Below, one piece after another: positions 54,707 to 64,000 of a stretch of DNA of 64,000 nucleotides. The DNA comes from Hyphomicrobiaceae bacterium (GTDB lineage Bacteria; Pseudomonadota; Alphaproteobacteria; Rhizobiales; Hyphomicrobiaceae): assembly GCA_016793635.1 (NCBI GenBank), contig JAEUMD010000025.1, positions 62,001 to 126,000 on the forward strand, written 5' to 3'. The translations under genes were made by a program, and so were the position numbers. The notes under the pieces are model-generated. The model had not been told where the DNA came from. It saw only the letters and a list, made by a program, of their open reading frames with translations, and did not search any database. How positions within the stretch are numbered: the stretch's first letter is position 1; each line of letters begins with the position of its first letter.

Positions 54707-57325
54707 ATGCGCATCTTCGACCGCTCAGAAGGACCCGCGTCCGCGATCGAGCCTGAGTTGCCATTCCCCGCGCCGCAGTTGAAAAAATCGGACACGCCGG
54801 CGGGTCCGCAGGCACCGGTAAATTCTGCCCCGGACAGCGACGGTTCGCGCGGCGCGTCAGCCCCGGCGGCGCGCGCGCCCTCGCCCGATCGCGGAGCGGC
54901 GCCGCAACGTGATCTTTCCGACACCGTACCGGCAGCGAATTTGCTGCACGCCCTCGTTGCGGTACTCTCGTCGCTTCCCGCGAGTGCGTCTCAACCGTCC
55001 GCTGCACCCGCGATAGCGTCCCCCGCATCGGCCCCCTCAGCGAAGCCACAGGCGGAAACGCAGACGCTTAACGCCAGCGCCAATGGAGCAAGTGGGCCAC
55101 CCGGCGGCCCGACCCGCAGGCCCGGCAGGTATAGCGTCGCCCGCCCGATCAAGTTTGCTGTCTTCGCTATTGCCGCCGCTGCGGCCGCCGGTCTCGTTTG
55201 GATCAGCGTCATGCTAATCCACTATACGACCGTTTATCCCAACCCGCTGGCGATGCGCGCCAAGGAGCGTACGCCCGTCATTCGCGTGCTGGCGCGCGAT
55301 GGATCGTTGATCGCGGAACGCGGTTCGACGCATGATTTCATGCCGATCGACATGCTGCCGCAGCACGTGATCGACGCGGTGGTGGCGACGGAGGACCGGC
55401 GCTTCTTCACGCACTGGGGCATCGATCCCGCCGGCTTGGCGCGCGCTGCTTTCGCCAACCTCAGAGCCGGACGCTTCGCGCAGGGCGGCTCGACCCTGAC
55501 GCAGCAGCTCGCCAAGAATCTGTTCCTCTCCTCCGAGCGCACGGTGGGCCGCAAGCTCGACGAGCTCGCTCTGGCGATCTGGCTCGAGGTGCGGCTCAGT
55601 AAACGTGAGATCCTCGAACTCTATCTCAATCGCGTCTACTTTGGCGGCGGAGCTTACGGCATAGAGGCGGCGTCGCAGCGCTATTTCGACAAGTCGGCGC
55701 GCGCGCTCAACGTCGCCGAGGCGGCGCTGATCGCGGGGCTGCTGAAGGCGCCTTCGAAATATGCGCCGACCGCGAGTCCGCCGCTGGCACGTGCGCGCGG
55801 TCATGTGGTGCTCGACAAGATGCGCGAGGCCGGGCACCTATCGGACGCGGACTATGCCAAGGCGCGCCGTCACAAGGTACAGTTCGCCGAGCTGAAGCCG
55901 CAACGCACGATCACCGGCTTCGAGCATGCGATCGATCTCGTGCTCGACAAGCTTCCAGCACTGCTCGGCGAAGGCCATGGCGAGCTGATCGTCGAAACGA
56001 GTATCGATCCGGCGCTGCAACGCCGCGCCAACGAGATCGTCGGCACCGCACTCGGCCAGCGTGGCAAGGTGATGGGAGTTGGCGAGGCGGCACTCGTCGC
56101 GCTCGACCGCGAAGGCGGCATCCGTGCACTCGTCGGCGGGCAGTCCTACGAGAAGAGCCAATTCAACCGCGTGACGCGTGCACGCCGCCAGCCCGGGTCC
56201 GCCTTCAAGCCGTTCGTATATCTGACAGCGCTCGAGAAGGGGCTGACGCCCGATACGGTGACTTACGATCTGCCGCTGACGATCGACGGGTGGTCGCCGC
56301 GTAACGAGAGCGGCACACACGCCGGGGCACTGACGCTGCGTCAGGCTCTCGCTCAGTCCGTCAACACAGTAGCGGTGCGGCTCGGCATGGATTTCGGCAT
56401 CGATGCCGTCGCAGAAACGGCGCGCCGCCTCGGCATTCGATCCGAGATCCGCCGTGATCCGTCCGTCGCACTCGGTACCTCTGAAATGACGCTGCTGGAG
56501 CTTACCAGCGCCTATGGCGTGTTTGCCGATGGCGGCTTCGCCGTCGAGCCCTACGTCATCCGCCGCGTTCGCCTCAGCAGCGGGCGCGTTCTGTTCGCCC
56601 GCGCCATGCCGGTCGAGACCCGTGTCGTGTCGGAGGAGAACATCGGCGCGATGAACGACATGCTCAACGCGACGATGATTTCGGGCACGGGGCGTCGCGC
56701 GGCGCTGCCGCGCCACCCTGCGGCGGGAAAAACCGGTACGACGCAAGATTTCCGAGACGCTTGGTTCATCGGTTACACCGCGCAAATGACGCTCGGCGTC
56801 TGGGTCGGCAACGACGACGGCACACCGATGCGCAAGGTCATGGGTGGCAACCTGCCGGCCGAGATGTGGCGCGAGCTGATGCTCGATGTGCACAAGAACG
56901 TGGAGCCGATGCCGCTGCCCGGCACGTCCATGCCGTCGCGCGGTCCATGGCCATCGTCGGATACGCCAGTCGCCGCGACCGGCTCGCCGGAAACGCTTCC
57001 GTGGAGAGCACCGCAGCAGGCAGCTAGATTGCAGGAGCCAGCAAGCGCTCCTTCGGGGCAGCGCATACTCGCCGGCCCACCCTCACACGTGCCGGCGCAG
57101 CGCAACGCGCAAACTCGCGCCGCTTTGCGAACCGGGCCGAGAACGCTGGCTCGCTCGCATCCGCAGGAATCAATCAATGCTGAGTTCCTGGCGCGCGTGC
57201 TCGCCGCGCCGCCCGCCAACGGAGCGACAGGCTTGGCGTCAGTGTCTCGCGAGTATGATGGGGAGCGAGACCGCCTGCACAGTGAAACCACCGGCATGAT
57301 GTCGCTCGGAGCCGTTGACGAATAG
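54707..57325 (+). CDS. bifunctional penicillin-binding protein, PBP1A type (class A)
   Basis: 872 aa. A Pro/Ala/Ser-rich cytoplasmic leader (about 1-140) precedes one transmembrane helix (IKFAVFAIAAAAAAGLVWIS, about 148-168), a GT51 glycosyltransferase domain with VVATEDRRFFTHWGIDPAGL (about 225) and GGSTLTQQLAKNLFLSSERT, and a transpeptidase domain with SxxK in PGSAFKPF (about 498), SxN in SVNTVA and KTGTTQDFRDAWFIG (about 674). Polymerises and cross-links peptidoglycan. The C-terminal 130 residues are Pro/Ala-rich and extra. The leader is longer than usual, and the 145-bp spacer may carry its promoter. Confidence 0.96.
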   Translation: MRIFDRSEGPASAIEPELPFPAPQLKKSDTPAGPQAPVNSAPDSDGSRGASAPAARAPSPDRGAAPQRDLSDTVPAANLLHALVAVLSSLPASASQPSAAPAIASPASAPSAKPQAETQTLNASANGASGPPGGPTRRPGRYSVARPIKFAVFAIAAAAAAGLVWISVMLIHYTTVYPNPLAMRAKERTPVIRVLARDGSLIAERGSTHDFMPIDMLPQHVIDAVVATEDRRFFTHWGIDPAGLARAAFANLRAGRFAQGGSTLTQQLAKNLFLSSERTVGRKLDELALAIWLEVRLSKREILELYLNRVYFGGGAYGIEAASQRYFDKSARALNVAEAALIAGLLKAPSKYAPTASPPLARARGHVVLDKMREAGHLSDADYAKARRHKVQFAELKPQRTITGFEHAIDLVLDKLPALLGEGHGELIVETSIDPALQRRANEIVGTALGQRGKVMGVGEAALVALDREGGIRALVGGQSYEKSQFNRVTRARRQPGSAFKPFVYLTALEKGLTPDTVTYDLPLTIDGWSPRNESGTHAGALTLRQALAQSVNTVAVRLGMDFGIDAVAETARRLGIRSEIRRDPSVALGTSEMTLLELTSAYGVFADGGFAVEPYVIRRVRLSSGRVLFARAMPVETRVVSEENIGAMNDMLNATMISGTGRRAALPRHPAAGKTGTTQDFRDAWFIGYTAQMTLGVWVGNDDGTPMRKVMGGNLPAEMWRELMLDVHKNVEPMPLPGTSMPSRGPWPSSDTPVAATGSPETLPWRAPQQAARLQEPASAPSGQRILAGPPSHVPAQRNAQTRAALRTGPRTLARSHPQESINAEFLARVLAAPPANGATGLASVSREYDGERDRLHSETTGMMSLGAVDE

Positions 57326-57381
57326 GGTGCGCTTGCGCATTGGCGCGTCAGGATTCTGCCCTGACGCGAATGCTCGGCGGC

Positions 57382-57732
57382 TCAAGGCGATTGTAAAGCG
57401 ATCGGTGGCATCCCGTGGTGCGCCCGCGCCATCTCGCAGGCATCGTCGCCGATTTCGCATGCCCGGCAGACGTGGGGTCGCACGTCGTAGATGGTGCACG
57501 CGACCTTTTCGCCGATCTTGCCGGACAGCGCCGCGCAGCGGTTCTCCTCGCATCGCATGCCGGAAAGATTTTCGGCGACGAGCGCCTCCGGAATGAGTGC
57601 CAGCTCCTCGTCGCTTTCAGTCGAAAAGCGAGGCCATTCGTGTGAATAGACACAACAGGCCCCACACGAGAGGCATGGCGAGGCGGCGGAGTTGGGAGTT
57701 CCCTTGTTCGAATTCTGAAGGGTACTACTCAT
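57382..57732 (-). CDS. YkgJ-like cysteine-cluster protein (zinc/iron-chelating domain)
   Basis: 116 aa. PCLSCGACCVYSHEWPRFST at the N-terminus, then NRCAALSGKIGEKVACTIYD and RPHVCRACEIGDDAC: the CxxCGxCC ... C ... C ... CxxC set of YkgJ/UPF0153 proteins, which bind a metal ion or cluster. Start ATG at 57732 by homology; the ORF upstream reads into the next gene. Transcribed after the YgjP-type gene, 53 bp downstream. Confidence 0.88.
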   Translation of the reverse strand: MSSTLQNSNKGTPNSAASPCLSCGACCVYSHEWPRFSTESDEELALIPEALVAENLSGMRCEENRCAALSGKIGEKVACTIYDVRPHVCRACEIGDDACEMARAHHGMPPIALQSP

Positions 57733-57785
57733 GTTCGTCAACCGAGGTCTACGCCCGTTCGGTGCACCGTCGCGGAGATCACGCC

Positions 57786-58565
57786 TCAGCGGCGCGACGC
57801 GGTCGCGGGGCCGTAGCGGTGAAGGTCCATGCCGTAGATTTGCAGCCACTGCTTGGCCTCGTCCATCTTCGGCATGGTGCGCCGAACGAGGGCCCAGAAG
57901 CGCGGCCCATGGTTCATCTCGGCGAGATGCGCGACCTCGTGGGCGGCGACGTAATCGAGGATGAGCGGCGGCGACAGGATGAGCCGCCAGGAGAACGAGA
58001 GTGTTCCGGTGGTAGAGCACGAGCCCCAGCGGCTCGCCTGGTCGCGCACGGTAATGCGGCGCGCCTTGAGGCCAAGGTTGCCAGCGTGGCGAAGAACCGC
58101 CTGCTCGAGATCGCGCTGGGCTTGATCGAACAGCCAGTCCGTGAGCCTACGCGGCGCATACTGATCCATACCGCCGACCATGAGGCGCGCATAATCCGTG
58201 CCTTCCGCGGCTTCGCGCGAGACAGGCCCGTCAGCGCCACGCTTTCCGGTGAAAACGAGCACGTGTGGCTCGCCGCGCAGCGGAATGACGGCGCCGGCAG
58301 AAAAGGGCACGGCGTCGGGAATGGTGCCGAGACGCTCACGGATCCAATCGAGATTGCGGTGAAGAAACGAGCCCGCCTCGACCAGATCGCACTGCATCGG
58401 CAACGTGACGATGACGGCGCGCCTCGTGCGCGAGACGCGCAGTGTCAGACGCCGCGCGGCGGGATGGCGCCGCACCTGGAAATCTGCACCGAGCTCGGAG
58501 AGCCCGGAGGCGGCGATGGCATCGGCATCGATCTTCGTATGGTCGGAGGCTTTCGCCTGGGCCAT
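57786..58565 (-). CDS. YgjP-type metal-dependent hydrolase (M48/SprT-like, DUF45)
   Basis: 259 aa. FQVRRHPAARRLTLRVSRTR and VIVTLPMQCDLVEAGSFLHR at the N-terminus, RDQASRWGSCSTTGTLSFSW, then LDYVAAHEVAHLAEMNHGPR with the HEVAH zinc site and FWALVRRTMP. Members of this family are predicted metallopeptidases with unknown substrate. GGGGAA lies upstream of the ATG at 58565. The upstream frame is not conserved. Confidence 0.92.
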   Translation of the reverse strand: MAQAKASDHTKIDADAIAASGLSELGADFQVRRHPAARRLTLRVSRTRRAVIVTLPMQCDLVEAGSFLHRNLDWIRERLGTIPDAVPFSAGAVIPLRGEPHVLVFTGKRGADGPVSREAAEGTDYARLMVGGMDQYAPRRLTDWLFDQAQRDLEQAVLRHAGNLGLKARRITVRDQASRWGSCSTTGTLSFSWRLILSPPLILDYVAAHEVAHLAEMNHGPRFWALVRRTMPKMDEAKQWLQIYGMDLHRYGPATASRR

Positions 58566-59031
58566 GCGCAATTCCCCGCAGTAATTCGCAACGATCGTGC
58601 GCACCATCCGCTCGAGTGCCTTCCGAAACTTGGCGATCGCCTCAGCGATCACATGCCCGGATGCAAACACTCCAGCACGAGAATTCCAGAGCACATTATC
58701 CCGTCCGGTCGAGAGCCGCTCATACGGCCCAGTCCCGTCGCAACGCGCTCTCGTGCGCTCGACTCGTCCCCACTCCATGCCGCTTGAAAGCCGGCCGCAC
58801 CGCTCTCGCGAGAGATATTCGGGCAATGCCCATGTCCCGCGCTCGCGCCTGACGCTCCGACCGACGCTTCTTAACGGAAATGTCGACCGTCGGGCTAGGC
58901 CCGAGGAGCATCATTTGCCGAACGCACGCGCGATGGCAAGCGGCCTGTGGCAGCATGGCGTCATGCGCCGCATCTCAATTCGGACACAAGTCCGGCGGGT
59001 GGAGAAGCGGCGCACTTCGTCGTAGGCGCTA
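58566..59031. other. gene-free stretch between ygjP-like gene and phaZ
   Basis: 466 bp. Short frames on both strands are Arg/Ser-rich, lack ribosome-binding sites and overlap each other. A small hairpin (CGGAC/GTCCG) at about 58980 lies just after the phaZ stop. No gene supported. Confidence 0.5.
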
Positions 59032-60522
<1,491 letters not shown>

Positions 60523-60746
60523 GCGTCTTCCTCCAGAAATAGGTGCGAACGCTAACGGTCGGGGACGCTATGGCCTCCGGCGCGCAGACATTCGAGGGCT
60601 TCAAGGATGGGGACGCGAACTTCAATACTTTTGAAAACCACGCCGCGTCGCCGGTGGCGTCGCTTCGGCGGAGTTCCATACGAACGGCTCGTATCAAGCG
60701 TCGAAAAGCTGCACTGATTCGTCCCCAAGCGAAAGTTGCAAACGGC

Positions 60747-61385
60747 TCACAGTTTTCTCTGCAACCATTCGGTTAAGCGGTCGGGATCGTTGGGGATCGG
60801 CGTGTGCGCGAGAAAGCCTCCCATCTCGTCGAGGAGGTAGGCGATCGGCGGCCCTACAGGTGGTGCACCGCGCCGCGTTGGAGTGTCGGATTCCGGCAAA
60901 GGTACGAAGAACGCGCGCGCTAGAGCGTTAATCTCCTCGGCGGTTCCGTGGAGGCCGGTCCATGCCGGGTTGAGGCCGGCAAGGACGCTCGCCAGGTTGC
61001 GCGAGGCGCCCTCTGATGTGTCGAGTGACACGAGGACCGGGGCGAGCGTCGTGGCTTTCCCGCCGAGGGAGAAAATTGCAGCAGTCGCCACTTGCAGCGC
61101 AGGCGCCAAGCGGTCCGTCTCTCGCGGATCGGCGAAGAGCAGAAGCACCTTGCGTCCGTGGAAGGTGCCGCTCGTGACCCGCCGTCCATCGGTGTCGAGG
61201 AGGGAAAATGGCGCGCCGACCCGCGAAGCGCTGCCGCCGTCGGTTACAGTCTGTGGGGCGCGATCCTCCTCGAGTGCCGCACGCCGGAACCACTCGTTGA
61301 GTGCGAGCAGGCCCACCGCTGCGGAGAGCACCGCGAGGATGGCAACCGGAAGCCTCCGCGCGGGCGGCTTGAGACGATCAGACAA
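60747..61385 (-). CDS. SCO1/SenC-like thioredoxin-fold protein lacking copper ligands
   Basis: 212 aa with an N-terminal anchor (LPVAILAVLSAAVGLLALNE, about 13-32). FSLLDTDGRRVTSGTFHGRK, VLVSLDTSEGASRNLASVLA, AWTGLHGTAEEINALARAFF and PPIAYLLDEMGGFLAH follow the SCO fold step by step. The copper CxxxC of SCO proteins is replaced by ADPRETD (about 82-88), and the ligand His before the last strand is Pro (about 178). So it should not bind copper as SCO does. Divergent from regB, 116 bp apart, matching the regB-senC-regA neighbourhood of purple bacteria. Possibly a sensor accessory or redox-inactive chaperone. Confidence 0.85.
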   Translation of the reverse strand: MSDRLKPPARRLPVAILAVLSAAVGLLALNEWFRRAALEEDRAPQTVTDGGSASRVGAPFSLLDTDGRRVTSGTFHGRKVLLLFADPRETDRLAPALQVATAAIFSLGGKATTLAPVLVSLDTSEGASRNLASVLAGLNPAWTGLHGTAEEINALARAFFVPLPESDTPTRRGAPPVGPPIAYLLDEMGGFLAHTPIPNDPDRLTEWLQRKL

Positions 61386-61501
61386 GGTGGCCGGCTCCCG
61401 AATAGATCAAGCAAATAAACCCCAGCGCGCGGAGATGCTTCCTTCGCGCGCAAACCTGTAGGAGAGTGCGGCGGGGCGCGCGAGCGTGAATCGTAGCAGC
61501 C

Positions 61502-62881
61502 GTGCAATTGCGAAGTCGAGAAGCCAACGTGCAAGCCATCGCGAGCCGTAAACCCCTTGCGACCGTCTCGGCAATGACGGCGGAAGAGAGCCGACTGCGG
61601 CTCCATACGATCGTGCGTCTCAGGTGGCTCGCGGTCATGGGGCAGCTCTCCGCGGTCATCGCGGTATGGGTGGTGATGGCGTTCCCCATGCCGGTTGGTT
61701 ATTGCCTCGGCCTGATCGCGCTGTCGGCGTGGATCAACGTCGCGCTGTCTGTGCGTTTTCCGGCGCGCCATCGACTCGGCGTGCCGCTCGCGACGACACT
61801 GCTCGCCTACGACATCGTCCAGCTCGCGGCGCTGCTCTATCTGACCGGGGGCGTTCAGAACCCGTTCTCGCTGTTACTGTTGGCGCCGGTCACGGTCTCG
61901 GCCGCTACTTTGCCGCCGGCGAGCACGATTCTTCTGGGCCTGCTTGCGGTCTCCTCCTCTGTCTTCCTGCTCTACAACTATTGGCCGTTGCCCTGGTACG
62001 AGGGGCTCCGTTTCGATAATCCGTTCGTCTACAAGCTCGGCATGGTGGCCGCCATCACAGCCGGCATCGTGTTCATCGCACTGTATGCCTGGCGGCTGGC
62101 GCGCGAGGCGGAGCTGATGACGCGGGCGCTCGCGGCGACGGAAGAGGTGCTCGCACGTGAGCAGAAGCTGCATGCTCTCGATGGTCTCGCCGCCGCCGCC
62201 GCGCACGAACTCGGAACGCCACTCTCGACCATCGTTCTCGTCACGTCGGAGCTGGCCCGGGAGGTGGCCGACACGCCTTACGCCGAGGACGTGCGGCTGC
62301 TCGGCGATCAAGCCAAGCGCTGCCGGGAGATCTTGAGAAAGCTGACCCGCGAGCCGGGAGAGCCAGATGTCTGGTACCAGCGTCTCAGTCTGCGCGAGCT
62401 GCTCGAGGAGGCGTCGCGGCCTTATCGCGACAGCAAGGAAGTGGTGGTCACGGGGGCGGCCGATACGCTCGCCTCGGGGAACGGCGTGATCGAGCCGGTG
62501 GCGCTGCGCCGGCCGGGCATGATCTACGGTATCGGCAACATCATCGAGAACGCCGTCGATTTCGCGAAGAGCCGGGTCGATATCACCGCCCGCTGGTCGG
62601 CGTCGACCGTCACAATCGTCATCGCCGACGACGGTCCGGGCTTCCCCCCCGAGCTCATTGAAACGCTCGGCGAGCCCTACGTCTCGACCCGTCGCCAGGG
62701 TGGCGGCCGCAAGCAGGGCCGGGCAGGTGGCCTCGGGCTCGGGTTCTTCATCGCCAAGACATTGCTCGAGCGATCCGGCGCTACCTTGTCGCTCGAGAAC
62801 CGGGCGGAGCCCGAACACGGGGCCATCGTTACGGTCGCCTGGCCGCGAGCCGAGTTCGAGCAGGCCTCAAAGGAAACATGA
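61502..62881 (+). CDS. regB: redox-sensing histidine kinase RegB/ActS
   Basis: 459 aa. Six membrane helices (about 40-195) including LYLTGGVQNPFSLLLLAPVT, the GGxxNPF quinone-binding signature (about 116-122). Phosphoacceptor His in AAAAHELGTPL (about 235), the redox-active Cys in QAKRCREILRKL (about 274), then ATPase boxes NIIENAVDFA, DDGPGF and GGLGLGFFIAKTLLER. In RegB oxidised quinone or the oxidised Cys shuts the kinase off. Start uncertain: GTG at 61502 or ATG at 61574 (MTAEESRLRLH); neither has a good ribosome-binding site. regA follows after 147 bp. Confidence 0.96.
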   Translation: MQLRSREANVQAIASRKPLATVSAMTAEESRLRLHTIVRLRWLAVMGQLSAVIAVWVVMAFPMPVGYCLGLIALSAWINVALSVRFPARHRLGVPLATTLLAYDIVQLAALLYLTGGVQNPFSLLLLAPVTVSAATLPPASTILLGLLAVSSSVFLLYNYWPLPWYEGLRFDNPFVYKLGMVAAITAGIVFIALYAWRLAREAELMTRALAATEEVLAREQKLHALDGLAAAAAHELGTPLSTIVLVTSELAREVADTPYAEDVRLLGDQAKRCREILRKLTREPGEPDVWYQRLSLRELLEEASRPYRDSKEVVVTGAADTLASGNGVIEPVALRRPGMIYGIGNIIENAVDFAKSRVDITARWSASTVTIVIADDGPGFPPELIETLGEPYVSTRRQGGGRKQGRAGGLGLGFFIAKTLLERSGATLSLENRAEPEHGAIVTVAWPRAEFEQASKET

Positions 62882-63028
62882 GGCTCGGATGCGGGCGCCG
62901 CTTCAGTGCTTTCAGAATTCTCATATTGCAGCGCAAAACAATGTCCGGCGGGTGTTTTCCTTGATGCGATAGGGCGTTGGCATGTGCTCAGGAACGCTTG
63001 TATAAGAGCGCTCGGGAGGAAACAAAAA

Positions 63029-63592
63029 TTGACCGAAGATCTTTCATTCCAAAAGGACGAGCTGCCTGAGGATCGTACTCTGGTCATCGTCGACGACGAC
63101 CGCGCGTTTCTGCAGCGGGTCTCGCGCGCCATGGAGTTGCGCGGGTTCGAGGTGCGAAGCGCCGCCTCCGTCAACGAGGGGATCGAGCTCATCCGCCAGC
63201 TTCCCCCTGCCTTCGCCGTCATCGACATGCGCCTCGAGGACGGCAGTGGTCTCGATGTGATCGCCGAACTCGGCCGCCTGCGCCCGAACGCGCGGGCCAT
63301 CATTCTGACGGGCTACGGAAACATCGCCACGGCGGTTACTGCGGTGAAGCTCGGCGCGGTCGATTATCTCGCCAAGCCGGCAGACGCCGATGAGCTGACC
63401 GACGCGCTACTGGCGCCGGCCAACTCGAAAGCACCGCCGCCTGAGAACCCGATGTCGGCGGATCGCGTGCGCTGGGAGCATATCCAGCGGGTCTATGAGC
63501 TCTGCAATCGCAACGTCTCGGAGACGGCGCGGCGGCTCAACATGCATCGCCGGACCTTGCAGCGTATTCTCGCCAAGCGCGCGCCGAAGTAG
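63029..63592 (+). CDS. regA: redox response regulator RegA/ActR
   Basis: 187 aa, the usual length. Receiver domain with DDD (about 21-23), phospho-acceptor Asp in AVIDMRLEDGSGLDV (about 66), ILTGYGN and Lys in YLAKPADADE; short linker, then a Fis-type HTH NVSETARRLNMHRRTLQRIL (about 160-180). In this family RegA controls photosynthesis, CO2/N2 fixation and respiratory oxidase genes. Start is a TTG at 63029 with GGAGGA 8 bp upstream, which gives the family length; the ORF open from 62906 would add 41 unconserved residues. Confidence 0.97.
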   Translation: MTEDLSFQKDELPEDRTLVIVDDDRAFLQRVSRAMELRGFEVRSAASVNEGIELIRQLPPAFAVIDMRLEDGSGLDVIAELGRLRPNARAIILTGYGNIATAVTAVKLGAVDYLAKPADADELTDALLAPANSKAPPPENPMSADRVRWEHIQRVYELCNRNVSETARRLNMHRRTLQRILAKRAPK

Positions 63593-63765
63593 AGGTCGAG
63601 AACGCCCGACGATCGCGAGCCGTGTCCGGACCGTGCCGGCACGCTCGTCGGCGTGTCCGCGAGACCCTGCGCATCCGTGTCTCATTGACCAGACCAGCCC
63701 ATTCGGCGAAACCCGCCGCACTTGGGGCAGCGCAGGTCTGCTGCCAGCGAACCGGGGGTCCGATC

Positions 63766-64000
63766 TTGAGCAAGCTGCCGCCGCGCTACAACGCCATCGC
63801 CATGCCGCTCGTGCTGAGCATGCTGATGACGATCATCGTCTCGGGCATTTCGACGGTGAACGCGCTGGGCTTCGCGCCTAGCTGGATGGGGCTTTGGTTC
63901 AAGGCTTGGCTGCTGTCTTGGGCCGTCGCCTTTCCAGTGATGGTCTTCGTGCTGCCGATCGCGCGTCGGATCGTCGCCCGCTTCGTGATGCCGCCCCCAC
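63766..64000 (+). CDS. DUF2798-like membrane protein, 3'-truncated by window edge
   Basis: 78 residues visible, no stop before the window end. Start TTG at 63766 (MSKLPPRYNAIAMPLVLSML) with GGGGG upstream; the first ATG is at 63802. Two hydrophobic helices (PLVLSMLMTIIVSGISTVNA and FKAWLLSWAVAFPVMVFVLP) separated by FAPSWMGLWF and ending in RRIVARFVMPP, the pattern of DUF2798, small two-helix membrane proteins of unknown function, about 75-85 aa long. It is probably almost complete. Confidence 0.8.
   Translation, partial: MSKLPPRYNAIAMPLVLSMLMTIIVSGISTVNALGFAPSWMGLWFKAWLLSWAVAFPVMVFVLPIARRIVARFVMPPP

Noticed and set aside
58442..59025. Short frames in the spacer between the ygjP-like gene and phaZ
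   Set aside because: Arg/Ser-rich, mutually overlapping, without ribosome-binding sites or recognisable motifs.

Overview
This 64 kb window is high-GC chromosomal DNA of an alphaproteobacterium of the order Hyphomicrobiales (Rhizobiales). The evidence is the combination of a PhaR/PhaA/PhaB/PhaZ polyhydroxybutyrate set, a RegB/RegA (ActS/ActR) redox two-component pair next to a SenC/SCO-like gene, the order secA / parvulin / argJ / mutT, the order accA / xerD / aroK-aroB, and DUF1178, ComF and glutaredoxin genes. A Hyphomicrobium- or Rhodoplanes-like organism is the best guess; the genus cannot be fixed by reading alone. No rRNA, tRNA, CRISPR array, prophage or transposase was seen.

Layout. 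1-1600: end of a 3-hydroxyacyl-CoA dehydrogenase, a strong terminator and an SDR oxidoreductase. 1716-15913: the most unusual region. It is a 12.5 kb run of minus-strand genes starting with an SCP2-like protein, a membrane fusion protein and an RND permease that carries an extra C-terminal helix-hairpin-helix domain. These are followed by six exported or membrane-anchored low-complexity proteins (Pro/Ala-, Gln/Pro/Tyr- and Gly/Asn/Trp-rich). A PAS-AAA+-Fis sigma-54 activator is divergently encoded. The spacer between them holds a textbook -24/-12 element, an IHF-consensus site and TGTTGC-type repeats. 16161-19069: rpmF, a membrane protein and a PAS-GGDEF-EAL protein with a broken GGDEF motif. 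19122-22266: phaR, then phaA-phaB. 22278-32356: mostly small housekeeping genes (M15 peptidase, Ppx/GppA, RlmE, FAH hydrolase, nitrilase, glutaredoxin, ComF, methyltransferase, MutT).

32353-41697: thiopurine-type methyltransferase, argJ, a parvulin foldase, secA, a NodU-type carbamoyltransferase and a YqhA-type membrane protein. 41911-45585: three tandem YafK-type L,D-transpeptidases. 45912-53431: accA, xerD, a large exported protein, aroK, aroB and ubiE. 53580-58565: small exported and membrane proteins, a PBP1A-type bifunctional PBP, a YkgJ-like cysteine-cluster protein and a YgjP-type metalloprotein. 59032-60522: intracellular PHB depolymerase. 60747-63592: a SCO-like protein without copper ligands, divergent from regB, followed by regA. 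The window ends inside a DUF2798-like membrane gene.

How the genes work together. PhaA and PhaB make 3-hydroxybutyryl-CoA, PhaR would sense the polymer and PhaZ degrades it; the dehydrogenase at the left edge touches the same C4 intermediates. RegB/RegA links respiration or quinone state to gene expression. The sigma-54 cluster looks like one inducible unit that exports a hydrophobic cargo and/or builds a low-complexity extracytoplasmic structure. That function is inferred; the control-region architecture is read directly from the sequence.
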